This document shows, in pieces, positions 30,831 to 38,661 of a stretch of 57,789 nt of DNA. Below the pieces are notes generated by a model. That model saw only the letters and a program-made list of their open reading frames with translations. It made no database searches and was not told where the DNA came from. The DNA comes from a virus. How positions within the stretch are numbered: position 1 is the stretch's first letter; the number at the start of each line of letters is the position of its first letter. The translations under genes were made by a program, and so were the position numbers. The stretch is from positions 1 to 57,789 of IMG/VR virus record IMGVR_UViG_3300005582_000010; one strand, given 5' to 3'.

Positions 30831-31245
30831 CGTCGTAGCTCTTTTGATCAACTACTTTAAATGCCCATGACTCTTTCTCGCTATAGAAAGAGGCAAGGGT
30901 GGACTCATGCTCTGGGTGTGACCACACGTACTTTAAAATCTGGTCTTCGCTGGTAGTTTCAACTACCTCTTTAACTTCATCCCAGATTCCAATTTCTTTA
31001 GCCCATTCTTTTGCGGACTGAAGGTCAAAAGATTTGCTTACGCGACGTTCGTGCTTTACCTGGTTCTCTAAACCAGGCAACCATAGGTGTCCCCTGTCAT
31101 CAGGCTTGCCGTGCATCTTCACTAAGCGAGTTAGTTCTTTTTTAAACTCATCAACTCGTGCTTGAACTTTGTCTGCCATGTGTCTTGAGTTTTTGTATTC
31201 CTCAATTAACCGACTAATAGTATCTTTGTCAATTTTGTCTGACAT
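30823..31245 (-). CDS. Hypothetical protein, 140 aa
   Basis: A helical N-terminus (ISRLIEEYKNSRHMADKVQA), then a small domain with LWLPGLENQVKHERRVSKSF and a helical C-terminus. Encoded 1 nt after the SNF2-like helicase gene, so probably co-translated; it may be a helicase partner. It resembles phage proteins of unknown function; no catalytic motif. Confidence 0.6.
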   Translation of the reverse strand: MSDKIDKDTISRLIEEYKNSRHMADKVQARVDEFKKELTRLVKMHGKPDDRGHLWLPGLENQVKHERRVSKSFDLQSAKEWAKEIGIWDEVKEVVETTSEDQILKYVWSHPEHESTLASFYSEKESWAFKVVDQKSYDDE

Positions 31246-31246
31246 T

Positions 31247-32794
31247 TTAAACCTGTGATTCTCTTAGGAAGGATGTAAGACTACCTAACATGATGTCAAA
31301 TCCACCACGAATGTCGTGATGTTTTCCGTCAACGAAAGCTTCATTGATTGAACGCTTCTGCTGAAGCATCTCGTATTGTCTTTCTTCAATGGAACCTTGC
31401 ATGACGAACGTGGCAATCGTAACATGAGAGAATTGTGAAGACAACCTAATGATACGAGCTTCTCTTTGTTCAAGCTTGCCGCTACTCCAAGGAAGGTCAT
31501 AAGAGATTAAATAGTTAGCCATGGGTAGGTCAACGCCGTAACCACCAGCGTCTGATGATAAGAAGAGCCGAGTGTTAGGGTCGTTGGAAAATTGTTGCTT
31601 GGCTTGGTCTTTTTCTTCTGATGACATGTCCCCTGTAAAAAGAACACTGTTAGTGATGCGGGCGGTAGCTGCTTTTAGAAGCTTTAAGTTTTCTTTAAAG
31701 AATGAAAAAAGAACTACCTTGTTCTTTGGGTCTTCGTCAAGAACTTGAGTGATGTAGTCCATCACGGCATCTAGTTTTGGGGAACCGAGGTTTGGGGTTA
31801 CAAAACCTTTTTTAGTAATTGCGTCTGCATAAGCACTACCTTGGTTGGGTCTGTTGGGGTCGGCGTATGCTGCAGCTGACCTTGTTACTAAATGGGGGTT
31901 ATCGCATAGCATCCGCAATACGGTTAGGCGAGACATAATCTGACCTTGGGCCTCATTAGAAGCTGGGTCGTTATAGTGTTTCCACAAGTTAAATCCAGCA
32001 CCATGGGTATTAAGAACCTTTTGAAGCTCATTAAGAAGGTCAGTTGATATGGTTCTGTAAAGACTAGCCCCTGCCGCATCAAAAGGAACTGGGATGGTTT
32101 GATGAATAATGTTTGGCAGTTGGTCTGCAATGTCCTCGCGTGTTTTACGAACCATGCATTCGCTCATTGACTCGTGCAAAGACTTTAAGTTCCTGTACCT
32201 AGTTGCTTTACCGTAGTGGTCCCTAACAATAAACGTCCTGTCAAACAGGTCAAACCGACCAAGTACATCTGGGTCAACAAACTCCATAATTGAGAACAAC
32301 TCTTCTGGCCTGTTTTCAATTGGCTGGCCAGTAAGGGCAAACCTATAGTGCACCCTCTTGCCAATCTTTTTAATCATCTTTGAGCGTTTGCTGACCCTAG
32401 ACTTAATGATTGTTGCTTCGTCAACAACAACTGATTGGAAGTTGACTTTAAGACAGTGAGACGAATCTCGTATAAGTGTCTCAGGGTTAGCAATAATGTA
32501 CTTAGCTGAGAGGGTTGCTCTCCATGCTTTTTCCCTGGTTTTGGGCGTACCGTCAATGACAATGACTCGTGAGTTTGTGAAACGTTCAATCTCGCGTTTC
32601 CACTGATACTTGAGGGATGAGGGAACTATGACTAGGCACTTTTCAACTTCGTTAGCTTCCATGAGCTGCTCAATGCAAGCAATAGTTGTGACTGTCTTAC
32701 CTGCGCCCATAACAAGACCTAAGAGCATCTGGCCACGGTCAACCATGCGGTCAACTGACTCTTCTTGATATGGGTACAGCTTTCCGTTAAACAT
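31247..32794 (-). CDS. SNF2-like DNA helicase (second)
   Basis: A 515-residue superfamily 2 enzyme. Walker A GLVMGAGKT (26-34), DEAT in place of DEAH (VVVDEATI), motif III ALTGQPIENR, and in the second RecA domain KVVLFSFF, SSDAGGYGVDL and the motif VI region LEQREARIIRLSSQ. It starts MFNGKLYPYQEESV, typical of phage SNF2 helicases. It likely unwinds or remodels DNA during replication and recombination. Overlaps the primase start by 1 nt. Diverged from the left-arm SNF2 protein. Confidence 0.9.
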   Translation of the reverse strand: MFNGKLYPYQEESVDRMVDRGQMLLGLVMGAGKTVTTIACIEQLMEANEVEKCLVIVPSSLKYQWKREIERFTNSRVIVIDGTPKTREKAWRATLSAKYIIANPETLIRDSSHCLKVNFQSVVVDEATIIKSRVSKRSKMIKKIGKRVHYRFALTGQPIENRPEELFSIMEFVDPDVLGRFDLFDRTFIVRDHYGKATRYRNLKSLHESMSECMVRKTREDIADQLPNIIHQTIPVPFDAAGASLYRTISTDLLNELQKVLNTHGAGFNLWKHYNDPASNEAQGQIMSRLTVLRMLCDNPHLVTRSAAAYADPNRPNQGSAYADAITKKGFVTPNLGSPKLDAVMDYITQVLDEDPKNKVVLFSFFKENLKLLKAATARITNSVLFTGDMSSEEKDQAKQQFSNDPNTRLFLSSDAGGYGVDLPMANYLISYDLPWSSGKLEQREARIIRLSSQFSHVTIATFVMQGSIEERQYEMLQQKRSINEAFVDGKHHDIRGGFDIMLGSLTSFLRESQV

Positions 32795-33711
32795 TAGCCA
32801 ATCCAGGGAGGAACTACTGTTGCTGTTAGTAATCCTTCTTCAATCTCTTCGTCTGTCATGTCGCCTATATCTTTAGCTTCGGTGTTGCTGTAGTTCCACC
32901 ACTTGATGCCTTTGCGGGGCGTACCCATAAACTTGTAAAGCTTCTTGCTTGATTCAATACCTGCCTGGTCGTTGTCCATTGCAACAACAACTGAATCAGC
33001 AACATGTAAAAGTAAATCCATTTGAGCCCTACTAACTTGTGCACCAAATGAAGCTAGAGCACTTGGTTTAGAAAAGACATCTGCAAACCTAACAATGTCT
33101 AAAGGAGACTCTACCAGAACGGCTGTTCGTCCACGGAACCTTTCAATGCCAAACAGGGTTTTGCCTTTTTCTACACCAACAGGAAAGTTACGAACCCATC
33201 CTGGTTTCTTTTCCTGCCAGCCTTTAAGTTGCCCAGTAGCTGAGATAATCGGCAAGGCCCATGTCTTATTAGATGTGTTCCACCTAACACCATGCCTGTA
33301 AACCAGTTCTGGGTTTAGGTTCTTAGATAGGCAACGCTTATCGGATACACGATCAAACTTTAAAAACGCATCTGGGTTTACAAGCGGGGTTAGTTCAAGT
33401 GGCTTTGGCCCATCCGTCAAACGCTGCATTCCAGCATTAATAAGAAACTGCTGTGCCGATATGGAGCTATCACCAATTAGCTGGTAGAGCAATGACGACA
33501 AGGTGCCGCGAGCGCCACACGAGAAGCAGATCCATAAGCCACTGGAGGAGTTGATGCTCCATGACGGAGAGTTGTCAGCACGGCCAGTTGTGTGGATGTG
33601 GACTGGGCACTTGCCTGTAATTTCCCTGTCACCAATCTTGGATATCTCTACTCCTGCTGTTTCAAGGATTAGAGCAACATCAGTCGAAAGAGGGGTCGAA
33701 GTCTGCGCCAT
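32794..33711 (-). CDS. DnaG-type primase with CHC2 zinc finger and TOPRIM
   Basis: The start at 33711 (MAQTSTPLS) gives 305 residues; the longer frame intrudes on the helicase gene. Zinc finger C35-x2-H38 ... C62-x2-C65 (CHC2 type), then a TOPRIM domain with VESPLDIVRF (Glu near residue 200) and VVAMDNDQAG (DND near 255). It makes RNA primers for the lagging strand, working with the DnaB-type helicase encoded by the adjacent gene; the two overlap by 32 nt. Shorter than bacterial DnaG and lacking its helicase-binding domain. Confidence 0.92.
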   Translation of the reverse strand: MAQTSTPLSTDVALILETAGVEISKIGDREITGKCPVHIHTTGRADNSPSWSINSSSGLWICFSCGARGTLSSLLYQLIGDSSISAQQFLINAGMQRLTDGPKPLELTPLVNPDAFLKFDRVSDKRCLSKNLNPELVYRHGVRWNTSNKTWALPIISATGQLKGWQEKKPGWVRNFPVGVEKGKTLFGIERFRGRTAVLVESPLDIVRFADVFSKPSALASFGAQVSRAQMDLLLHVADSVVVAMDNDQAGIESSKKLYKFMGTPRKGIKWWNYSNTEAKDIGDMTDEEIEEGLLTATVVPPWIG

Positions 33712-34933
33712 TCTCGTATACCTCCTCAAACTCCATTGTTGTCCAATCCCACTTGATGTGTACTTCACCATTTGGCGAAGACCTTGCTAGTACAACTCTG
33801 ATGATTGCTTGGTCATCCATGTCTGGGTTGCGCTCAACACCAAGGATTAAGTCGGCGTCTTGAGCGAATGAGGAGGTGTAACCAATTGCGTCTGCTGTTA
33901 CCGCACGCGTCTTCTTGTTCCCTAGTTTCCAAGACAGTACTTGGGTTGTGGCAACTACAGGAATGTCAAACCTTTGTGCAAGTCGTTTTAGTGAACGAGT
34001 GATATTGGTGAGTGCTTGAGGTGAACCTTTTGCTTCGCCCTCTTCGTCATCCATTAGGTACACGCCGTCCACGACTAGCAAGTCCGGTTGGTACTCTTGT
34101 ACTTTTCCAGCAAGCCCGCTAACAGTTGTTAGAGAAGCGGTGTCCTCACTGAACACAAACGGTTGCATGTGTTTGCGGATGGATAATGCTTTACGAATTT
34201 TCTCCATGTCCTTGTTCGTGAGATCTCCAGCAAGGATTCGGCCATACGGTACTTTTGCAATCAAAGCGTCGTAGCGAGCCTCCTGTTCTTCAATGCTCAT
34301 TTCAAAGGACACGAAGAGAGGGCGCTTGCCGTAGATGTGCGCTGAGTTAGCAACGATCAAGGCAAACAAAGATTTACCACGCTTAGGCTCACCTGCAAAG
34401 ACAATGAACTGCTGTGGGCGTAGGCCATGCGTGATCTTGTCAAGACCATGAAATCCTGTAGGGATTCCGCGTAGTGCGTTTGGTTGTAAGCGCATCTCTT
34501 CATAGCGGTTAAGACGGTTCTCGTAGTTTTGAATAATGTCTACGTCACGCAACCTAGAAGCTTCAACACTTGCTTTCTGTAAACCCGACGCAAGTGTTGA
34601 CATTGCTTTGTCAATGTCATCGTCGTTGAGTGCATTGATTGCTGGTTGTAATGCGTCCAGCATGCAACGCTTGCGGTAAGCATCAAAGATTTCATCAAGC
34701 AATCTTGAGAATGGTTCGTCCTTGACGTCATGTAAGGTGATGCCACCAAACTGTTGCATGAATACACGCTCAGTAGGTACAGAACCATGAGCACGTTGGA
34801 ACTCTAAGATCCACTGCCATACACCTTGCCACTCACCAGTTAGGTGGTCTGGCTTTAGCCCAGCACGAATAGGTATGTTTGTTTCTTTTTCAAGAATGAC
34901 TTTTGAAACTAAGTAAAGTTCACTAGATGCCAT
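33680..34933 (-). CDS. dnaB: DnaB-type replicative helicase
   Basis: A 417-residue protein. An N-terminal helical domain (1-150), a linker with IPTGFHGLDKITHGL, then a RecA-like ATPase core: Walker A GEPKRGKS (181-188), the conserved FVSFEMS, Walker B LLVVDGVYLM, and QVLSWKLGNK near the end. It unwinds DNA at the fork 5' to 3'. The downstream primase overlaps it, and a DnaC-type loader is encoded 0.4 kb upstream. Complete. Confidence 0.94.
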   Translation of the reverse strand: MASSELYLVSKVILEKETNIPIRAGLKPDHLTGEWQGVWQWILEFQRAHGSVPTERVFMQQFGGITLHDVKDEPFSRLLDEIFDAYRKRCMLDALQPAINALNDDDIDKAMSTLASGLQKASVEASRLRDVDIIQNYENRLNRYEEMRLQPNALRGIPTGFHGLDKITHGLRPQQFIVFAGEPKRGKSLFALIVANSAHIYGKRPLFVSFEMSIEEQEARYDALIAKVPYGRILAGDLTNKDMEKIRKALSIRKHMQPFVFSEDTASLTTVSGLAGKVQEYQPDLLVVDGVYLMDDEEGEAKGSPQALTNITRSLKRLAQRFDIPVVATTQVLSWKLGNKKTRAVTADAIGYTSSFAQDADLILGVERNPDMDDQAIIRVVLARSSPNGEVHIKWDWTTMEFEEVYENGADFDPSFD

Positions 34934-35376
34934 CAGAGTCTCCAGGCCGATTTGGGGCTAACTACCGTGGCTCGCATGCCAAGTGTGTAAGCAATTTCTT
35001 TGTTGGGTGTGTAGACAACCTTTACGCCACGGTTGTACTTAAGATCTTCAGCGTACAGTTCGGGTGTGTCATAGTGAACTACCGCTAGGTGTATTCCTTT
35101 TCTTACAAGCCACCTGTACATTGGTTCAACTGCGTCTGCGTCAAGGAATGTAATGATGTCGGTAGCAATCCCCATTCTTTCGGATGAATCAATTAAAGAC
35201 TTCAGTGGGAGTTCGTTAGGTGTCCAAAGCTTTAATGCATCGTCCCAAGAGCCACGGCGAATGTGATATTTCTCTTTAACAAGTGCAACACCTACAGGTG
35301 GTGATGCTAGTACGCCCTCAAAAACACATGCTTGCCCAATGCGTGAGCCAACTCCAATGTCTCCAGCCTCCATCAC
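34933..35376 (-). CDS. Hypothetical protein between helicase and loader, 147 aa
   Basis: Begins in the loader's stop region (4-nt overlap) and ends at the helicase start (TGATG-type junction). An alpha/beta pattern (IATDIITFLDADAVEPMYRW, GIHLAVVHYDT, VVYTPNKEIAYTLG) suggests a Rossmann- or HAD-like fold, but no catalytic motif is convincing. Placement suggests a replication accessory protein. Confidence 0.6.
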   Translation of the reverse strand: MMEAGDIGVGSRIGQACVFEGVLASPPVGVALVKEKYHIRRGSWDDALKLWTPNELPLKSLIDSSERMGIATDIITFLDADAVEPMYRWLVRKGIHLAVVHYDTPELYAEDLKYNRGVKVVYTPNKEIAYTLGMRATVVSPKSAWRL

Positions 35377-35957
35377 ACAACCTTGACTTCCACCATGTCA
35401 AGCACGGCACTTTTAACACGGTCACCGTAGCGACGTGTAAAGTCAGAGACTCCAAGAGTTGTTGTAATGATTGTTGTGCGCATGTCTTCGTGACGACGCC
35501 GAATCAAACTACCAATTTCATGGATTGAGAATTCTGTTTCACGTTCTTGGCCAACACCGTCAAGGACAACAATGTCAAAGACCCCTTGGATGTACTTAAT
35601 CAGGTATGGACTTGAGTACATCTCTGGAAGAAGATTGTCGTTGTCAAACTGGTCTTTGAGCATCTCAATGTATCTATCGGATGTGACAAAGCGACCTGAC
35701 AGAGGGTTGTCTAAAACAAGCGCCCTAAGTACGGCTTGGGCCATTGTTGATTTTCCAGTTCCTGGCTTGCCCTGAATGAGAATGCTGTCGCCTTGTTTGT
35801 AATCCATAACCCATTTTGCAATCTTTGGGTTAGTGATATCTTCGCAGTCAGCAAATCTGCGAGGTATTTTAGAATGAAATACACGTTCTTCTGGAGAACG
35901 GTTACGCCACCAAGCTGCTGACTTCCAATCAGTCGGTGTCTGAAATGTTTGGCTCAT
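35373..35957 (-). CDS. DnaC/IstB-type AAA+ helicase loader
   Basis: A 194-residue AAA+ protein. Walker A GKPGTGKS (63-70), Walker B IVVLDGVGQE (Asp then Gly where Glu is usual), sensor 1 TIITTTLG and an arginine-finger-like region SDFTRRYGDRVKSAVLDM. The layout (short N-terminus, IstB/DnaC core) fits loaders that place the DnaB ring on DNA. GAGGACCACA precedes the ATG. Four-nt overlap with the next gene. Confidence 0.88.
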   Translation of the reverse strand: MSQTFQTPTDWKSAAWWRNRSPEERVFHSKIPRRFADCEDITNPKIAKWVMDYKQGDSILIQGKPGTGKSTMAQAVLRALVLDNPLSGRFVTSDRYIEMLKDQFDNDNLLPEMYSSPYLIKYIQGVFDIVVLDGVGQERETEFSIHEIGSLIRRRHEDMRTTIITTTLGVSDFTRRYGDRVKSAVLDMVEVKVV

Positions 35958-36285
35958 TGTGGTCCTCGTTGTGGTCGTTGTAAGTGGTTTTGATTATGTC
36001 CCAGAATTCTGCGTTATCCAACTTGCGTGTGTGCACAACATTGTGATGGATGCTTAATCCTGACTTTGTTGTGAACTGGGCTTTGCACTCTACACAGACA
36101 TGCATCTTTTCCACTTTCTTTTGTGGACGAGTACAAAAAACTTCTGAAGGGACGGCTAAGTCAAGTGAATGCTCAAACCAACCTTCGTACTCTTCGGGGG
36201 ACTCAAAATTCTCGTGCACCCATTGAGCAAAGATCAAAATGTCGTTTATGTTTTCAAAGACATACATAGGTTCACTTTCGTCCAT
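35929..36285 (-). CDS. C2H2 zinc-finger protein
   Basis: The start at 36285 follows AGGAGAAGTACTC; 118 residues. An acidic N-terminal domain (ENINDILIFAQWVHENFESP) is followed by VCVECKAQF and LSIHHNVVH, a classical Cys-x2-Cys-x12-His-x4-His finger with the usual Phe and Leu core residues. The C-terminus is acidic and Asn/His-rich. Classical C2H2 fingers are uncommon in phages; this one probably binds DNA, or the initiator-like neighbour. It overlaps its neighbours on both sides. Confidence 0.8.
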   Translation of the reverse strand: MDESEPMYVFENINDILIFAQWVHENFESPEEYEGWFEHSLDLAVPSEVFCTRPQKKVEKMHVCVECKAQFTTKSGLSIHHNVVHTRKLDNAEFWDIIKTTYNDHNEDHNEPNISDTD

Positions 36286-37498
36286 GAGTACTTCTCCTGT
36301 AGTTGTACACGGCTTCAAGTAGAGATTCTGCCGCAGGGCGCAGATCTTTCTTTGAAGTTTTGTGTAGTTCTGGTGGAAGACTCACAGAAGACACCGCAGC
36401 GTGAAGTTCGGTTAAGTCACCATCTTCTTCGCCAGATAAAACCCTTACAAGAGAGTTTAGCGCACGCAAAGTTGCAGTAAAGTTTGTACTTGGTACACCA
36501 TTGTGGGTTTTAATTAGTTCTGCCACAACTTCAGGGTAGCGGTAGCAGATGTCAATGCCGTGACGAATAACTTCACGCTTTAGTAATTGATCGTTTGTAT
36601 AATCCCACGGCAAATTAATACCGACACGTTCAAAGTCGCTCATCATCAAAGCAAGAACTGGGTCTTCTGTAACAACCTCAGTGTCAACTTGGTCCATGAG
36701 TTTTTGCTGCACTGCCTTGTTGGTAAAAACTAAAACTGGTGTTTCTGAATTACGCCAGTGCTCAACGTCAAGGAATCGCTTGATCATTTGTGAAACGGTG
36801 AACTCTGTAAGGCCCGAGTCTCTAAGGGTGTTAAGGGTCTTACGTAAGATAATAATTTCCTTATAAGAATAACTGTGGCTCATAATCGTACGTGGGTCAC
36901 TTATGAACTGGGTGACCAGACTGTTGACGTTCCTTTGACTCTTCTTCTTAACCTTTGTTTCCACTTTCACTTCGGCCTCCTCTGGGTCTCCACCTAAGAT
37001 CATTTCTTCCTCCAGGCCGCTTGCGGCTTTCTTTACCTTATTAGTATCTATATTTAATACTTCTATAGAAGAGTCACGTAATCCGCAAGCAGTATGGGCC
37101 AAACGTGGTTTTGATGGGGTCACGGCTGACCCCATCATAGGGTCACTGGTGACCCTATCTACCCACTTATCCACAGCCCTAATGGGGTCACCGCTGACCC
37201 CATCTGCTGGTGCATAGTTAATTGTGTAAACATTCACTGAAGGCTTTTTACGGCGTCCAATTGTAACCACACCTGACTCTTCTAGCCACCTAAGGGAACG
37301 CTTGACAGTCTCTTTGGAGAGTACAGAGTAATCAGCAATCTGTTGTACGGAAGCACTAACTTCTTTGGTACGGCGCTCCATAAGAGCGATAAGAGATAAT
37401 AAGACTTGCATGTCCCTAGAATGCCCAGAGTCACGTATCAGTTCATGCGCCCAAAGCGGAACTGCCAAGAATGGCCCCTGGAAATGGTTGGTGGTCAT
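36272..37498 (-). CDS. Winged-helix protein, candidate replication initiator
   Basis: ATG 37498 (MTTNHFQGPFLAVP) or GTG 37516 could be the start; neither has a good ribosome site. The N-terminus is a winged HTH (SASVQQIADYSVLSKETVKR, then LEESGVVTIGRRKKPSVNVY) as in plasmid-type Rep and phage replication proteins. A disordered, acidic-basic linker and a helical C-terminal domain (about 250-408) follow. It is the first gene of the leftward replication operon, next to loader, helicase and primase, so an origin-binding role is plausible. The origin itself is not located. Confidence 0.72.
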   Translation of the reverse strand: MTTNHFQGPFLAVPLWAHELIRDSGHSRDMQVLLSLIALMERRTKEVSASVQQIADYSVLSKETVKRSLRWLEESGVVTIGRRKKPSVNVYTINYAPADGVSGDPIRAVDKWVDRVTSDPMMGSAVTPSKPRLAHTACGLRDSSIEVLNIDTNKVKKAASGLEEEMILGGDPEEAEVKVETKVKKKSQRNVNSLVTQFISDPRTIMSHSYSYKEIIILRKTLNTLRDSGLTEFTVSQMIKRFLDVEHWRNSETPVLVFTNKAVQQKLMDQVDTEVVTEDPVLALMMSDFERVGINLPWDYTNDQLLKREVIRHGIDICYRYPEVVAELIKTHNGVPSTNFTATLRALNSLVRVLSGEEDGDLTELHAAVSSVSLPPELHKTSKKDLRPAAESLLEAVYNYRRSTHGRK

Positions 37499-37541
37499 GG
37501 GTCGGAAACTGTACACACTTTTGAGGTACTTAGCAACGGCG

Positions 37542-37570
37542 TTGCAAATATAATTTGACGCTGGTACACT
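37542..37570 (+). promoter_or_regulatory. Promoter candidate for the Dps island
   Basis: TTGCAA, a 17-nt spacer, then TACACT on the plus strand. Each box matches 4 of 6 consensus bases. It lies in the gap between divergent operons and would give a leader of roughly 100 nt before the Dps gene. Confidence 0.35.
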
Positions 37571-37615
37571 CTTTGCACCGGGAAGTTGGTGGTTCTCCTA
37601 CCTGGTTGTAGGTCA

Positions 37616-37664
37616 GCAAACGCCGGGGTTAATGGGGTACAATCCTTATTACCCTGGCGTTTGC
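37616..37664 (+). promoter_or_regulatory. Long leader hairpin with loop TACAAT
   Basis: A stem of about 21 bp: GCAAACGCC pairs perfectly with GGCGTTTGC, continues through GGGT/ACCC, and after one bulged T closes with AATGGGG/CCTTATT (two G-U pairs) on the loop TACAAT. CCCTTTT follows, then the AGGAG ribosome site. As RNA it could block or gate the Dps ribosome site or act as an attenuator; as DNA the loop resembles a -10 box within a dyad operator. Confidence 0.6.
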
Positions 37665-37680
37665 CCTTTTAGGAGACCTA

Positions 37681-38115
37681 ATGAACGAATTAATCAAGTC
37701 ACTTAAGGTGCTTGTTTCAGATGTAGTAACTTTTTATTTCATGGCCCACGGATATCACTGGAACGTAGAAGGCCAAGACTTTAGTCAGTACCACTCTCTT
37801 TTTGCTGACATCTACGAAGATGCCTACGGATCAATTGACCCCATTGCAGAAAACATTCGTAAGCTTGATGACTACGCTCCATTCAGTCTTAAAAAATACA
37901 TGGAACTAACTACCGTTACTTTTAAAGATGTTGAGCCATCCCCTAAAGCAATGGCAAAGGCGCTTGCAACAGCAAATGAATCTGTTATTAAAACTTTAAA
38001 TGATTCTTTTGATAAGGCAACAAAAGCCAACGAACAAGGTATTGCAGACTTTATTTCAGGTCGCATTGACATGCATAAAAAATGGGCATGGCAACTCCGT
38101 GCCTCAACCAAGTAA
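37681..38115 (+). CDS. dps: Dps-family ferritin-like DNA-protection protein
   Basis: A 144-residue four-helix protein. The intersubunit ferroxidase residues match the spacing known for Listeria Dps (H31, H43, D47, D58, E62): here H26, H38, D43 (one residue off), D53 and E57, within HGYHWNVEG and later AYGSIDPIAENI. It should oxidise and store iron and protect DNA from oxidants; Dps dodecamers can also bind DNA. The ribosome site AGGAGACCTA follows the leader hairpin. It sits alone on the plus strand with two basic-protein genes, so the group may form a DNA-protection or condensation unit. Confidence 0.92.
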   Translation: MNELIKSLKVLVSDVVTFYFMAHGYHWNVEGQDFSQYHSLFADIYEDAYGSIDPIAENIRKLDDYAPFSLKKYMELTTVTFKDVEPSPKAMAKALATANESVIKTLNDSFDKATKANEQGIADFISGRIDMHKKWAWQLRASTK

Positions 38116-38124
38116 GGGGACATA

Positions 38125-38424
38125 ATGGCAGAGAAAAAGAAAGCACCGGCTAAGAAAACAGCAGCTTGGTCGCGTGCTGAGGGCAAAGACCCAAAGGGTG
38201 GCCTTAATGAAAAAGGACGCAAGTCTTATGAAAAGGCAAACCCTGGAAGCAATCTTAAGCCACCGGTAAAGAAAGAACAGGCAGCTAAGTCTGAGAAGTC
38301 AGCAGCGCGTCGTGATTCTTTCTGTGCACGCATGGAAGGCATGAAGAAGAAGAACACTTCATCCAAGACAGCCAACGATCCTAATTCTCGTATTAACAAG
38401 TCTTTGCGCGCTTGGGATTGCTGA
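38125..38424 (+). CDS. DUF6321-like basic protein
   Basis: A 99-residue, Lys/Ala-rich protein ending in a Cys. The order KKTAAWSRAEGKDPKGGLN, SYEKANPGSNLKPPVK, RRDSFCARMEGMKKK and the ending SLRAWDC matches, from memory, the DUF6321 family of phage and marine-virus proteins of unknown function. It is strongly basic, so DNA contact is plausible. Ten nt after dps, same transcript. Confidence 0.75.
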   Translation: MAEKKKAPAKKTAAWSRAEGKDPKGGLNEKGRKSYEKANPGSNLKPPVKKEQAAKSEKSAARRDSFCARMEGMKKKNTSSKTANDPNSRINKSLRAWDC

Positions 38425-38471
38425 CATGGCTGCTAAGAAGACAAGCAAATACAGGAAGGGAGGTAACTAAT

Positions 38472-38585
38472 ATGTGTACAGCATGTGGATGTGGTTTGAA
38501 AGACAAAAAGGACCCCGGGTATGGCAAAGGGCCTGCAAAGAAGAAGGCAGCTCCTGCGAAGAAAGCAGCAGCCAAGAAGAAGTGA
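38472..38585 (+). CDS. Cys-rich, Lys/Ala-rich micro-protein, 37 aa
   Basis: ATG follows the strong site AGGGAGGTAACTAAT. The product starts MCTACGCGLK (three Cys in seven residues) and ends in a histone-H1-like Lys/Ala/Pro tail (PAKKKAAPAKKAAAKKK). A 14-residue frame at 38426-38470 (MAAKKTSKYRKGGN) lies just before it and is too short to call. Last gene of the Dps island. Confidence 0.6.
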   Translation: MCTACGCGLKDKKDPGYGKGPAKKKAAPAKKAAAKKK

Positions 38586-38620
38586 AGTCTTAAATAAATG
38601 GTAGTTACCATTGCAAATGA

Positions 38621-38645
38621 AAAAGCCCCCTTGCGGGGGCTTTTT
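38621..38645. terminator. Bidirectional intrinsic terminator
   Basis: A GCCCCC/GGGGGC stem with a TTGC loop, flanked by AAAA on one side and TTTTT on the other. It works in both directions and separates the plus-strand Dps island from the leftward virion operon whose last gene ends at 38662. Confidence 0.88.
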
Positions 38646-38661
38646 CTTTTATGTGGTTAGG

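Noticed and set aside
36272-37680. Replication origin near the initiator-like gene
   Set aside because: No cluster of short direct repeats or strongly AT-rich unwinding region was found in the divergent gap; the single hairpin there fits regulation of the Dps island better.
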